Source: an uncultured Neomegalonema sp.
GTDB taxonomy: Bacteria > Pseudomonadota > Alphaproteobacteria > Rhodobacterales > Rhodobacteraceae
Direction: 5' to 3'
Length of the DNA stretch: 45,329 nucleotides
Assembly: GCA_937957975.1 (NCBI GenBank)
Contig: CALFFK010000068.1
Location: 1 to 45,329, forward strand
A program made the position numbers and the translations under genes. The notes beneath the pieces are model-generated. The model saw only the letters and a list, made by a program, of their open reading frames with translations, made no database searches and was not told the DNA's origin. Positions 16,911-25,256 of this stretch are shown in pieces. Numbering within the stretch: position 1 is the stretch's first letter; each line of letters begins with the position of its first letter.

Positions 16911-18323
16911 TTACGCCCCTGAATCGATGTCCTCACGACGAACCTCAACGCGCGTTTGCGGCGGCTTGTACCGAACAAATTGCGCAAGTCTCTGTACCCA
17001 GGCCATAATGCCATGGCGCTCCATCCAGAGAGCGTAGCGCACATAAAGCGGGTCATGCGACAGATGCCGTTCTTCAGTCCGTGCTCGGATATAATAAATG
17101 AGATTTACGGCCAGCAATCGCAGCGTATTCCCCGCCGCTGCGGCCCAATGCCCATTCCAGCCCTGCCCCCGGAACCCAAAGACGAAAGGCGCAATGAAGG
17201 GGAGGGCTTCGAACCACCAGGACAGGTTTTTCGACAGATAGGCGGGATGTTTCGAGAAACGGTATGGCCCGTTGGTGATGATCCCGCGATGCGTGAGGTT
17301 CGAGAACCGCAACCCGAAACTCACCGAAGCCCAGGTGTAGACCCCCATCAATCCGAGAATGATGACCGAAAACACGATCTGGAGTGCCGGATACGGCTCC
17401 AACAATGATCCCCAGTCCATATCCGTCCGATACGCGAAATATTGCGGCCCCATCAGTCCCCAGAATGGCTGGTAACAGATGATTGCGGGCAGCCAGCCAG
17501 ACCATGTCGGTTCAGACGAGCGGATATGATTGTCAAAGAGGCGGACGGTGAGGGCATAGCCAACGACGATGCAGCCAAGATCCACGAGAATAAGCAGATT
17601 ATAAAAGAAGTAATGCCACCCCATCGCATCGAGTTCCGAGAAGTTCGCCCCCCGGAAATTGATGATGTTGCCGTGGAAATACGCAAACATGAGCGGCAGG
17701 AAAAACGCTTTCACTGTCCAGCCCAGCGCGTGCTGGCGAATTTTGGATAGACCTACATCGTTTGACCAGCCAAGGACCAACGCCCCCAGATGCCAATACC
17801 CGTCAAGGGGCTGGCGCATCCGGCCATCGGCCCACCAGAAATAAGCTGGCGAGACGAGCAGGAAGACAGGAATCGCTATCTCCAGCATCGACCAGAACGG
17901 ATCGAACAGGGCTGCGCTATATTCCGGCACGATAGTATAGATCAGCGCGATGATCGCCAGCGTCGTCCACAATCCGATCAGCTTCACACCAAACCGCGAG
18001 AAAGACGGATTGGCAGGACTGTGCCAATCAATACCCTCTTCTGAATAATCGACTGTATGGCCAATCAGGCCGGGGCCACCGGGAACCGCATCCCCTGGCT
18101 GTTCGGGTGCTCGCCGTCCACGCAGTAACAGGGCTTCGAGGCCGATGAGCGGTAACGCAAAGGCGGCGATAACGATCAGCGTCGCGGTCAGGTCGGCCAC
18201 ACCAGGCATCTGGCGCAAAATACATGCAGCGGCAATCATGCAGGCTACACCCGTCCAGTTGATCCACATGACTGTCGCGGAACGGGGGCATGAAACCGGG
18301 TGCGATGGCGGCAGTTCACTCAT
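16911..18323 (-). CDS. Polytopic membrane protein with C-terminal ICMT/PEMT-like methyltransferase region
   Basis: The 470-residue protein has about ten hydrophobic helices. Near residue 365 the motif GPYRFSKHPAYLSKN, followed by a Trp-rich helix and a C-terminal ERHLSHDPLYVRY element, matches the isoprenylcysteine carboxyl methyltransferase/phospholipid methyltransferase fold (SAM-binding HPxY and ExxL type motifs). The substrate is unknown; bacterial members act on lipids or small hydrophobic molecules. Length is much above the core fold because of an added N-terminal membrane region. The start codon overlaps the stop of the EAL-like gene as ATGA, so the two are translationally coupled. Confidence 0.72.
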   Translation of the reverse strand: MSELPPSHPVSCPRSATVMWINWTGVACMIAAACILRQMPGVADLTATLIVIAAFALPLIGLEALLLRGRRAPEQPGDAVPGGPGLIGHTVDYSEEGIDWHSPANPSFSRFGVKLIGLWTTLAIIALIYTIVPEYSAALFDPFWSMLEIAIPVFLLVSPAYFWWADGRMRQPLDGYWHLGALVLGWSNDVGLSKIRQHALGWTVKAFFLPLMFAYFHGNIINFRGANFSELDAMGWHYFFYNLLILVDLGCIVVGYALTVRLFDNHIRSSEPTWSGWLPAIICYQPFWGLMGPQYFAYRTDMDWGSLLEPYPALQIVFSVIILGLMGVYTWASVSFGLRFSNLTHRGIITNGPYRFSKHPAYLSKNLSWWFEALPFIAPFVFGFRGQGWNGHWAAAAGNTLRLLAVNLIYYIRARTEERHLSHDPLYVRYALWMERHGIMAWVQRLAQFVRYKPPQTRVEVRREDIDSGA

Positions 18324-19591
18324 ACAGGGGCATCCATCAGGGTTGCTTCGCCCAGACCGGCTCCGGCGAGAAGGTCTGGCAAAAGGGAATTGACGGCATC
18401 AAGTTGCATCCGCGTCTCGATGTCGCCCGCGAGCAATTCGATTCCACGCGCATGCAAGACCTGACGCAAGCGGGTCGGATCGCCCTTCTGGGACATCGCA
18501 CTCTTCGCCATTGCCGGGCCATCAACCATGATTACGGCAAGGCCTTGCCCGGCCAATGCGTCAAGATCAGCGGACCAATCAATCATGCGTTCGAGGCCAA
18601 AGCGAACGCCCGCATCCAACAGCATGGCAAGGGCTTTTCCGGAATCACCCTGCATACTTTCCTGCGGAACAATCACGATAAGTCTGCCCTGCACATCGCC
18701 CACGTCTTCAAGCACAGGAGAGAGCGCATCACCCAATGCAGGGTCTGCGATAATATCCGGCGACAGACGCACGAAAATTCGTGCTTCAGGATCGTCGGAC
18801 GCCCTGACAAGGGTAAGGGCATGCTGGATAGCGGCAAGGGTACCGTCAATCGACGGGGTTTCATCAGGGTCTTCGATAAGCAAGCTGGATGGTTCCAGTT
18901 CCTGATCAAACAACGGGACGGCCCGAACTTGCCGCGCTTTGGGTACCCGCGAGAATCGTTCACGCAGGCGGCCCGCCCGCTCGGAAATCGAACCACCGCT
19001 TGTCGGGGGGCTGACATCAGTGGAAACCGCCATTGCGCCGCCACCGAGTGCAACACCCGATGCGGACTCGGTTCCGGTCGCGGCAAGCGTGATAGGCTCC
19101 ACGGTGCGCAAGTCGGCAACTTCCTCGCCTTGTGCGCGTTCGGCCCGCAATGTGGCAAGGGTTTGCTCCAGCGTATCGAGACGGGCTTTAACCTGCTTGC
19201 CGGGATCATCAAGCGCAGCAACCCGTTTACCCATCGCATCGACCAGCAATCGCAGCTTTTCAGTTTCTGCCGGACTGGAACTCGTTGAAAGACGTTGCAT
19301 GTCTGTGGCCAGGGATTCGACGATCTGCGCCATCTCATCGACGGAGGTGCGCAGGACAGCAATGTCTTCGCCTTGCTGCTCTCCCGCAGCCCGTATCTCG
19401 TGGAGATCTTCCTGAAGGAATGCGGTGTCGTGAGTTTCGTTTTCCGGGGGCCGCATTGCATAGCCAAGGGCGCACCCCGCAAGGGCAACCGCGAGGGCCG
19501 ATGGCCATTCAGACGTAAACACAGCCAAGGCCAGGGCAAGGGCCAGACAGGTCGCAAAAACGAAAAGGGGAATGTACTGCCTGTCGATCAT
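18320..19591 (-). CDS. TipF-like protein: two membrane helices, coiled coil, degenerate EAL domain
   Basis: The 423-residue protein has two N-terminal membrane helices (about 7-25 and 28-46). A long heptad-rich coiled-coil stretch follows (about 55-140), then a Gly/Ser linker and a C-terminal domain (about 200-423) with the strand and helix order of an EAL domain. The E-x-L signature and metal ligands are not recognisable, so it should not cleave c-di-GMP. This layout matches TipF, the Caulobacter c-di-GMP-binding flagellar positioning factor. No flagellar gene is nearby, so the role is inferred only from architecture. It begins 14 bp after mocA and ends in a 4-bp overlap with the ICMT-like gene. 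Confidence 0.6.
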   Translation of the reverse strand: MIDRQYIPLFVFATCLALALALAVFTSEWPSALAVALAGCALGYAMRPPENETHDTAFLQEDLHEIRAAGEQQGEDIAVLRTSVDEMAQIVESLATDMQRLSTSSSPAETEKLRLLVDAMGKRVAALDDPGKQVKARLDTLEQTLATLRAERAQGEEVADLRTVEPITLAATGTESASGVALGGGAMAVSTDVSPPTSGGSISERAGRLRERFSRVPKARQVRAVPLFDQELEPSSLLIEDPDETPSIDGTLAAIQHALTLVRASDDPEARIFVRLSPDIIADPALGDALSPVLEDVGDVQGRLIVIVPQESMQGDSGKALAMLLDAGVRFGLERMIDWSADLDALAGQGLAVIMVDGPAMAKSAMSQKGDPTRLRQVLHARGIELLAGDIETRMQLDAVNSLLPDLLAGAGLGEATLMDAPV

Positions 19592-19605
19592 CCGGGGCGG
19601 ACCCT

Positions 19606-20292
19606 TTATTCTGTCGGACGCTCGTAGCGAACGCGCCCGTTATCCGTAACTGGTTGCATTGTTTCGATTTCGATAGGGTTAATCCCCTTCCCCGGATCGG
19701 GACGGTTGCGGTAAGCGACCCAGGATTCAGGGGTGTCAAGATCGGTCAAAACGGCCTCGTCGGCCCCTTCGACATAATGAAGGTTTTCGCGATTTGCAGC
19801 GATGACCTGTCGCGCCCCCTCATCGCCGGTCAGGGCGGCAAGGGATGGCAGGTGAGCAGCACCGAAAAGCACGGGATTTCCGGGGATTCCCTGTAAGGTT
19901 CGCGGGCGCAGGATGACGTCGGGAGCCTGTGGTGGCAGGGCCAGAATCAACGCGTCTAACAAGGCAGAAGTCAGGTCAGGCATATCGCCCGGCATGATGA
20001 TGACGCCGCTTGTATCAGGGGCAAGCGCAGTGGCTCCAACGGCAATGGATCGTCCCATCCCATCCTGCCAATTTTCGTTCACAACACCCCGAACAGGCAA
20101 ATCCGCCAGGATAGATTCGCGCGCTGATCGATTCGCGCCGAGTACCACGGTGACGCTTTTCGCCCGACTGCCAAGGGCAACACGGGCACTGCGCGCCAGC
20201 AACGATTCGCCGTTGAGGGTTTCAAGCAGCTTGTCGCCACCGCGCATCCGGGTCGAACCACCAGCAGCGAGCAAGAGGATCGCGATGCTCAT
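19606..20292 (-). CDS. MocA-like molybdenum-cofactor nucleotidyltransferase
   Basis: The 228-residue NTP transferase has the LLLAAGGSTRMRGGDKLL signature at the N-terminus and the PGDMPDLTS metal-binding loop near residue 100. Proteins of this MobA/MocA group attach CMP (or GMP) to molybdopterin to make the dinucleotide form used by xanthine-dehydrogenase-type enzymes. Here it is coupled by a 4-bp overlap (20289-20292) to the MoeA-like gene and further to xdhC, which supports the MCD role. The C-terminal 30 residues are poorly conserved. Confidence 0.85.
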   Translation of the reverse strand: MSIAILLLAAGGSTRMRGGDKLLETLNGESLLARSARVALGSRAKSVTVVLGANRSARESILADLPVRGVVNENWQDGMGRSIAVGATALAPDTSGVIIMPGDMPDLTSALLDALILALPPQAPDVILRPRTLQGIPGNPVLFGAAHLPSLAALTGDEGARQVIAANRENLHYVEGADEAVLTDLDTPESWVAYRNRPDPGKGINPIEIETMQPVTDNGRVRYERPTE

Positions 20293-21308
20293 TGCCCCTT
20301 CTCCCGCGATCGCAATTCCCTGGGGTGAGGGCGTCCCGGCATTTCCTTTAACAATCCCCCCACACCCATCATTGCGATGTCCCGTGCCGTGACAGACAGG
20401 CGCGCAGCAAACCGCTCCAGCACCCAGTCGGCACCGTTCAGCGCCGGAGAACGTGCACAGCCGGGCAATACGATGGCCGGGATTTCCTCCCTCATCCAGG
20501 CAAGCACCAAAAGGTTGCCGGGGTCCACCGGCATTCCAAATCGTTCAATGGTTCCTCCGGCAGCAACAAGGGCGGCAGGGGCCACATCACGGCGATCAGA
20601 GGTGGCAGTAGCGGCAAGCACAAGCAACAGGTCAGGCCGCGCCCTCATCGCCGTATTGACAGCCTTGGTCAGATCGGCCTCGTCATGGGCGACGATTACC
20701 GCTTCAGGCATTTCTGACCCCAGCGAAGCAAGACGATTCTGCACCGCGCGGATACCCTTGTCGATGACCGACGGTTTCAGTGTGTCCGTCCGCGTAACGA
20801 TCAGCACAACACGCATCGGCCTGAATGGGTACAGGACAAGGGCGTCTGTCAATGCAGTAGTGGCCTTGGTCAGCGCAGGGCGTGCGGCTGCGTAGGGGAT
20901 AACCTTCGCGGTTGCGGCAAGCTGCCCTTCTTCCAGTCGCGAAAAATCCGGCGGTGTCGCAATCGTCAGTGCTTCGTCAATTGCGTTGGCCGCATCAATG
21001 GCGGCAACATCCACGCGCAGCAAGCCGGATGCCACAGCATAGAGATTGCACCGCCCTGTCGTGGGCTGCGCAGTTCGCAGGCCCGTGCCGCAAGCCGCAT
21101 GAGCAAGCGCTTCGGCGGCTGCATCTTCGGATACATCCTCCCTATCGAGCCGCGCGACGGTCACTTTGGAAATTCCGGCATCGGATAGTACCGCGATGTG
21201 CTCCATCGTCAGAACCGTCCCTTTCCTGAGTGTGGTTCCATCCGCACGCACTGAATGGGCAAGCACCGTGCCTTCCACCTCGGCAAGTGGCAGGGAGGCA
21301 AAGATCAT
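20289..21308 (-). CDS. Molybdopterin-binding (MoeA/CinA-like) protein
   Basis: The 339-residue protein has a short MoeA-type beta-strand opening (about 1-55) with LRKGTVLTMEHIAVLSDAGI, the DAGI turn typical of MoeA domain II/III proteins. Its C-terminal half has a MoCF_biosynth-like Rossmann region with repeated Ala-rich helices and the PGCARSPALNGAD segment. In alphaproteobacteria this protein type often occurs fused to or beside MocA. It probably presents molybdopterin to the nucleotidyltransferase. It overlaps xdhC and mocA by 4 bp on each side. Confidence 0.78.
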   Translation of the reverse strand: MIFASLPLAEVEGTVLAHSVRADGTTLRKGTVLTMEHIAVLSDAGISKVTVARLDREDVSEDAAAEALAHAACGTGLRTAQPTTGRCNLYAVASGLLRVDVAAIDAANAIDEALTIATPPDFSRLEEGQLAATAKVIPYAAARPALTKATTALTDALVLYPFRPMRVVLIVTRTDTLKPSVIDKGIRAVQNRLASLGSEMPEAVIVAHDEADLTKAVNTAMRARPDLLLVLAATATSDRRDVAPAALVAAGGTIERFGMPVDPGNLLVLAWMREEIPAIVLPGCARSPALNGADWVLERFAARLSVTARDIAMMGVGGLLKEMPGRPHPRELRSREKGQ

Positions 21309-22315
21309 CGTGTTTCCGGCTTTCGCAACGCTTCGACCACCCGCGCCATGACGGCCACTGCGATTTCCGCTGGCGACTTTGCCCCTATATCAAGGCCAAT
21401 GGGCGCGTCGATGCGGGCGATTTTTTCAGGCGTGAATCCGGCCTCGGCCAGCCGGTCAGCGCGCTTGGCGGCCGTTCGTCTTGACCCCAATGCTCCCACA
21501 TAGAATGCCTGTGAGCGCAGGGCGACATGCAGACCCGGATCGTCAATCTTCGGATCATGGCTGAGGCACACTACGGCGCTGCGCGTATCCGGCCCAAAAG
21601 TGTTCAGCGCAACATCCGGCCAATCCCGCGACAGGGCCATATCCGGGAACCGCACTTCTGACGAAAAGCTCTCACGCGGGTCGATAACCGTCACATCGAA
21701 TCCCGTCATCATCGCCATCCGGCTCAATGGCTGTGCGATATGCGCCGCCCCGATGATCGCCATACGCAGGGGCGGATTATGCACGGCAAGAAACCATCTG
21801 CGCCCTTCGATTTCCGCGAATCCCGAACGGTCAGCATCGGCGGCACCCCGCGCTGCTTCGGTCAGCGGGTCATCATCACATAACGCGAGAAGCCGTCGCT
21901 CCCTTGTCTCCAGATCAGTGGCCAGCACTGTACGCGCCCGTTCGGCCCGTGCCTCAACAAGCGCGCGCAGTATCGCCAATGGCACACCCTCACCCGTGCC
22001 GACAGGCTCCACGAAAACCTGAATCCTGCCACCACAAGCAAGACCCACAGCAAAAGCATCGTCATCCGACACACCGAATTCGAGCAAACGGCAATCGCCC
22101 TCCTCCATTGCCTCGAACGCTTCGGCGGCCACGGCGGATTCAACGCATCCACCGGAAACCGACCCCACAAGTTCCCCCTTGGCCGAGATCGCCAGCAACG
22201 CCCCCGGCTGGCGCGGTGCGGACCCCCATGTCTCGATCACCGTGGCCAGCGCAGCGGGGGTACCGCTCTCAACCCACTGCAACGCAGTTTCGGGAATGGC
22301 ATCATGGTCGATCAT
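21305..22315 (-). CDS. xdhC: XdhC/CoxI-family Mo-cofactor insertion chaperone
   Basis: The 336-residue protein has the XdhC_CoxI domain (TWGSAPRQPGALLAI, GSVSGGCVES, GLACGGRIQVFVEP within the first 110 residues) and a C-terminal Rossmann domain (MAIIGAAHIAQPLSRMA near residue 180 and FYVGALGSRRTAAKR near residue 283). XdhC proteins bind the cofactor, promote its sulfuration and hand it to a xanthine-dehydrogenase or aerobic CO-dehydrogenase type enzyme. No such enzyme is in the window. It is the first gene of the maturation run; GAAGG lies 6 nt before ATG 22313-22315. Confidence 0.9.
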   Translation of the reverse strand: MIDHDAIPETALQWVESGTPAALATVIETWGSAPRQPGALLAISAKGELVGSVSGGCVESAVAAEAFEAMEEGDCRLLEFGVSDDDAFAVGLACGGRIQVFVEPVGTGEGVPLAILRALVEARAERARTVLATDLETRERRLLALCDDDPLTEAARGAADADRSGFAEIEGRRWFLAVHNPPLRMAIIGAAHIAQPLSRMAMMTGFDVTVIDPRESFSSEVRFPDMALSRDWPDVALNTFGPDTRSAVVCLSHDPKIDDPGLHVALRSQAFYVGALGSRRTAAKRADRLAEAGFTPEKIARIDAPIGLDIGAKSPAEIAVAVMARVVEALRKPETR

Positions 22316-22827
22316 GCAGAACCTTCGCTATTCAACCGACTATTCCAGGCCATATTCGTGAAGGCCAATCGGCAGGCTGTGATTGGCAGAGCTAATACAG
22401 CAAGGATATAGTCGTTAAACGCCACGAACCGGATTTCCGATAAATTATAAATTGTATAGTTACAGAAAAATACGCCGACACCCCTGATTCCAGACATCAT
22501 GGCAGAAATATTCTTCTGCAAGACCACGCCCGAATAATCAAAATCATGCTTTTTCCCTATTTTGCACGATAGGCCGCTATCGAATTCATCCCTGAATGCC
22601 AGTTATCTTCGATGCGGCCATTATCAATTCTATAACACCCACGATACCGCGTGTGAAAATCACCAATCAGAATATATATGTGACCACCACCCCGGCTTGC
22701 CGTGAGGCACAACAAACCGGGTTTGCCCGTTAATTTGTATCGTCGCGGAAAAAACGCAGACCAATTTTCGGATTAGAGGCCGCAGGGCCAAGCATCCATG
22801 TGGAGAAATCAATTCCCTCCAACCGGG
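22316..22827. other. Non-coding stretch of 512 bp between xdhC and the glycoamylase-like gene
   Basis: No convincing gene is seen here. The xdhC promoter should lie at its left side. Two inverted repeats are visible: GCAGAA-ATATTC-TTCTGC at 22502-22519, and CCCGG...CCGGG at about 22693-22728 with an inner GCC-GTGA-GGC hairpin. Composition is mixed, with an AT-rich part near 22440-22470. It may hold regulatory RNA or decayed sequence; nothing decides between these. Confidence 0.4.
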
Positions 22828-24048
22828 TCACGCGTTTTTTCGGGTCCGTCGCGGGACAGCGCCAGAGAAAGCCCAATCCCTGATGTTCATACCGGCACTC
22901 CTCGCGCTCCCACAGGTATACAGATCGTGCAGGATCGCTTGCTGCCCTTCTGACTCATGCACAGCCAGAAAACCGGCCATAATCGCGGGCGACGCGGTGA
23001 CAGGTTCATTTTTCATAAGACGCGACACGCCGTATCGTTGACGCTCTCCCGTTTCGGGATCATCCACAATCTCGGACCCCGCCCCAAGCCCCCAGAGATA
23101 TGGCGGAGCTTCATGCGTGGCAAACCACTCCTTATCCGCCCGCATCAGCTCGCGCATCTCGGCGAGGTAATCCTCATTGCCGGCATAGGAACTACAAAGA
23201 TACATCGCAAACTGGTGGGTGAAATGCGACGGAATCGACTGGGTTGGTGCCTTGCCCAGCAAGGTGAAACCCTCGTAGGAAATCATCGGCAGGTCAGCGG
23301 TATTCCTGAACCGCTCGAACCACGCATCGGAAGCATCGGTAACATAACCTATGTCGCGCTCGTAACGCGCCGCCATGCAAGGCAGCAGTGCGTATTCGTC
23401 AAACGGAATCGTGGCCACCTTTTCAGTAGGGCGCTCATCCTTGCCATAAAAGACCAGATGAATCGTGCCTTTTTCGGGATTGCGGATAGCCGAAGTCCAA
23501 TCAACCGAACCGGCCAATTGTTCGGCCAGCAACACCGCTTTTGTAGGCTCGCCCCCGGCTTTCTCACGGAACCAGCGCGCCGCGATGGCCGCCCCCGATC
23601 CGAGGATAGCGCTATCAATGGTAGAGAATTTTTCGCGGTTGGATTCCGGGGGTTCACCCGTCAACGGATCGAACCAGTGCCGGAACCAGCCGCTCTTTGA
23701 ACGCTCGGTTTTGAAACCTGGATTGCCCGCCTCACCCAGCAGATGGGCAATCGTTTTTTCCATCTTCGCTTCGGCATCCGGCACGATCCCCAACGCATCG
23801 CCCAACGCAAGGGAAATCAAGCCCATCCCCGTCGCAGCAATTGACGACAACCCTTGCTGACGCGGATCATCAATGGTCAGGGCATCAAGATACTGTCCCG
23901 TCTCCGCCACCCGAAAATGTTGGTCATAGATCAGGATCGCATCACGCAGACGGTCATCGCCAAAAGCGCGCAATTCACCTTCATCCGGCTCTGCATGGGC
24001 GGAAAAAGCGACACAGGCAACAAGAGCGAAAAACACTAAAAAACGCAT
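22828..24048 (-). CDS. Secreted glycoamylase-like (GH144-type) hydrolase
   Basis: The 406-residue exported protein (signal peptide residues 1-19, ending SAHA) has the toroidal-helix pattern of the glycoamylase domain: SSIAATGMGLISLAL near residue 70, KSGWFRHWFDPLTGEPP near residue 120, FSTIDSAILGSG near residue 143 and PPYLWGLGAGSE near residue 325. The domain is found in endo-beta-1,2-glucanases (GH144) and in cyclic-glucan synthases. A periplasmic beta-glucan target is the best guess and is not proven. The start is ATG 24046-24048, with GGAGA 5 nt upstream; an upstream TTG frame would put the ribosome site inside the gene. Confidence 0.75.
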   Translation of the reverse strand: MRFLVFFALVACVAFSAHAEPDEGELRAFGDDRLRDAILIYDQHFRVAETGQYLDALTIDDPRQQGLSSIAATGMGLISLALGDALGIVPDAEAKMEKTIAHLLGEAGNPGFKTERSKSGWFRHWFDPLTGEPPESNREKFSTIDSAILGSGAAIAARWFREKAGGEPTKAVLLAEQLAGSVDWTSAIRNPEKGTIHLVFYGKDERPTEKVATIPFDEYALLPCMAARYERDIGYVTDASDAWFERFRNTADLPMISYEGFTLLGKAPTQSIPSHFTHQFAMYLCSSYAGNEDYLAEMRELMRADKEWFATHEAPPYLWGLGAGSEIVDDPETGERQRYGVSRLMKNEPVTASPAIMAGFLAVHESEGQQAILHDLYTCGSARSAGMNIRDWAFSGAVPRRTRKNA

Positions 24049-24286
24049 CACGGTCTCCAACTATCCCGTTTCAGGAAGCAGCCTTATCCCGACCAGACCA
24101 ATCGCACCATAATAGTTAACCCCTGAAAATCAGCCGCTGCAGTCGTGAGACGGTTCATCAAGAATTGCCATAATCACGGGCTTTTAGGCTACTATCGTTC
24201 TCATCCATCAGCGGCGCGTTCGAATGACATCATGGTAACCTCCCACAAACCGGATCATTTTCCGCGTATAAAAATAACCGGAGGGA

Positions 24287-25090
24287 TCAGTTTTCCAAGG
24301 GCGCTTCGAGGGGGCGTTCGTAGATGGAGCGGCCTCCATCCACGGTGAGAATCTGGCCGGTGATATAGCTTGTGAGTTCGCTGGCCAGCATGACCGCCAC
24401 CCCGGCCACCTCCGTCGTTTCGCCAAGGCGGCCCATGGGGGTGCGGGCCACGAGGGACTTGCGGATTTCCGGGTCGCCCTTGCCGACAAAGCGCCCTGCG
24501 ACATTGCCGGGGGCGATGCCATTGACCCGGATGCCCCAACCCGCCAGCGAGACCGCAAATCCGCGTGTTAACTGATCGAGACCTGCCATCGAAACACTCA
24601 GCAAAAAACGGTCCGGGCGCGACCGTTCGCCCGAAATGGCGGAAACATTGATGACCGAGGTTGGCAAGTGCTCGCCATCGCGTTCTTCGACGCGTTTGAT
24701 GACGTGACGTGAGAAAAGCTGGGTCAGCAGGAAGGCCGATTTGACGTTGATGTCAAAAGCCTTGTCAAAAGCGGCTTCATCCAGATCAAGCGGTTCTCCG
24801 GGAGCCTCCAAGGAGACAGCATTAACGAGGATGTCGGCATGGTCAAAGGCATCAAGGGTTGCGGCCATGAGATTGTTGATGTCGAGACGCTTCATCGGGT
24901 CACAGCGAAAACCTTCGGCACGCGCACCTTCGGGGTCCAACTCGCGAGCTTCGGCGATAACCTTGTCTTCATCGGCATCAGCGAGCATCACATAGGCTCC
25001 CTCATCGTGGAAGCGGCTCGCGATGGCGAGGCCAACGCCGCGCGCCGCGCCGGTGACGATGGCCACCCGGTTTTCCAGCAGTTTCGGCAT
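24287..25090 (-). CDS. SDR-fold protein with replaced catalytic Tyr and Lys
   Basis: The 267-residue protein has a normal short-chain dehydrogenase frame: cofactor loop TGAARGVG at residues 13-20, a D-x-x-x-x-L strand end, Asn in DINVKSAF near residue 114, Ser150 in NVSAISG, and the C-terminal SYITGQILTVDGG block. The catalytic YxxxK is instead L164-x-x-x-M168 (LLSVSMAGL), and NNAG is replaced by VNAVS. With both Tyr and Lys gone, normal hydride-transfer chemistry is unlikely. The rest of the fold is well preserved, which argues for retained structure or another role and against decay. It is divergent from a normal SDR at 25257. Confidence 0.85.
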   Translation of the reverse strand: MPKLLENRVAIVTGAARGVGLAIASRFHDEGAYVMLADADEDKVIAEARELDPEGARAEGFRCDPMKRLDINNLMAATLDAFDHADILVNAVSLEAPGEPLDLDEAAFDKAFDINVKSAFLLTQLFSRHVIKRVEERDGEHLPTSVINVSAISGERSRPDRFLLSVSMAGLDQLTRGFAVSLAGWGIRVNGIAPGNVAGRFVGKGDPEIRKSLVARTPMGRLGETTEVAGVAVMLASELTSYITGQILTVDGGRSIYERPLEAPLEN

Positions 25091-25146
25091 GTCGCGCTTT
25101 CTCCAGCGGTCAGGTAAGGTGTCGTTGTATGAAGGCGGGACAATTC

Positions 25147-25160
25147 CACCCGTGCGGGTG
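25147..25160. promoter_or_regulatory. Inverted repeat CACCCG-TG-CGGGTG in the divergent SDR region
   Basis: A perfect 6-bp arm palindrome lies 56 bp before the start of the minus-strand SDR gene and about 97 bp before the plus-strand one. It could be an operator; no regulator is adjacent. Confidence 0.35.
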
Positions 25161-25169
25161 CAGGATACT

Positions 25170-25185
25170 CTGTCGTTCTCGACAG
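25170..25185. promoter_or_regulatory. Inverted repeat CTGTCG-TTCT-CGACAG in the divergent SDR region
   Basis: A second perfect 6-bp arm palindrome lies 10 bp from the first, in the same 166-bp divergent region. Its size and symmetry fit a dimeric repressor site. Function is inferred only. Confidence 0.35.
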
Positions 25186-25256
25186 GCGCAAGGAAACGTG
25201 GTGCAAGCGGCAGCAGGAATATAGATTATTTTCTGTGGACAATCTGGGGAAAATGC

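Noticed and set aside
18290-19288. A 332-codon plus-strand frame over the EAL-like gene
   Set aside because: Shadow; the minus-strand frame has membrane helices, a coiled coil and a domain order that fit a real protein.
22312-22527. A 71-codon minus-strand frame from GTG whose stop overlaps the xdhC start codon as ATGA
   Set aside because: The overlap matches the style of the following genes, but there is no ribosome site before the GTG, the translation has no fold or membrane pattern, and composition differs from the coupled genes. Kept only as a possible leader.
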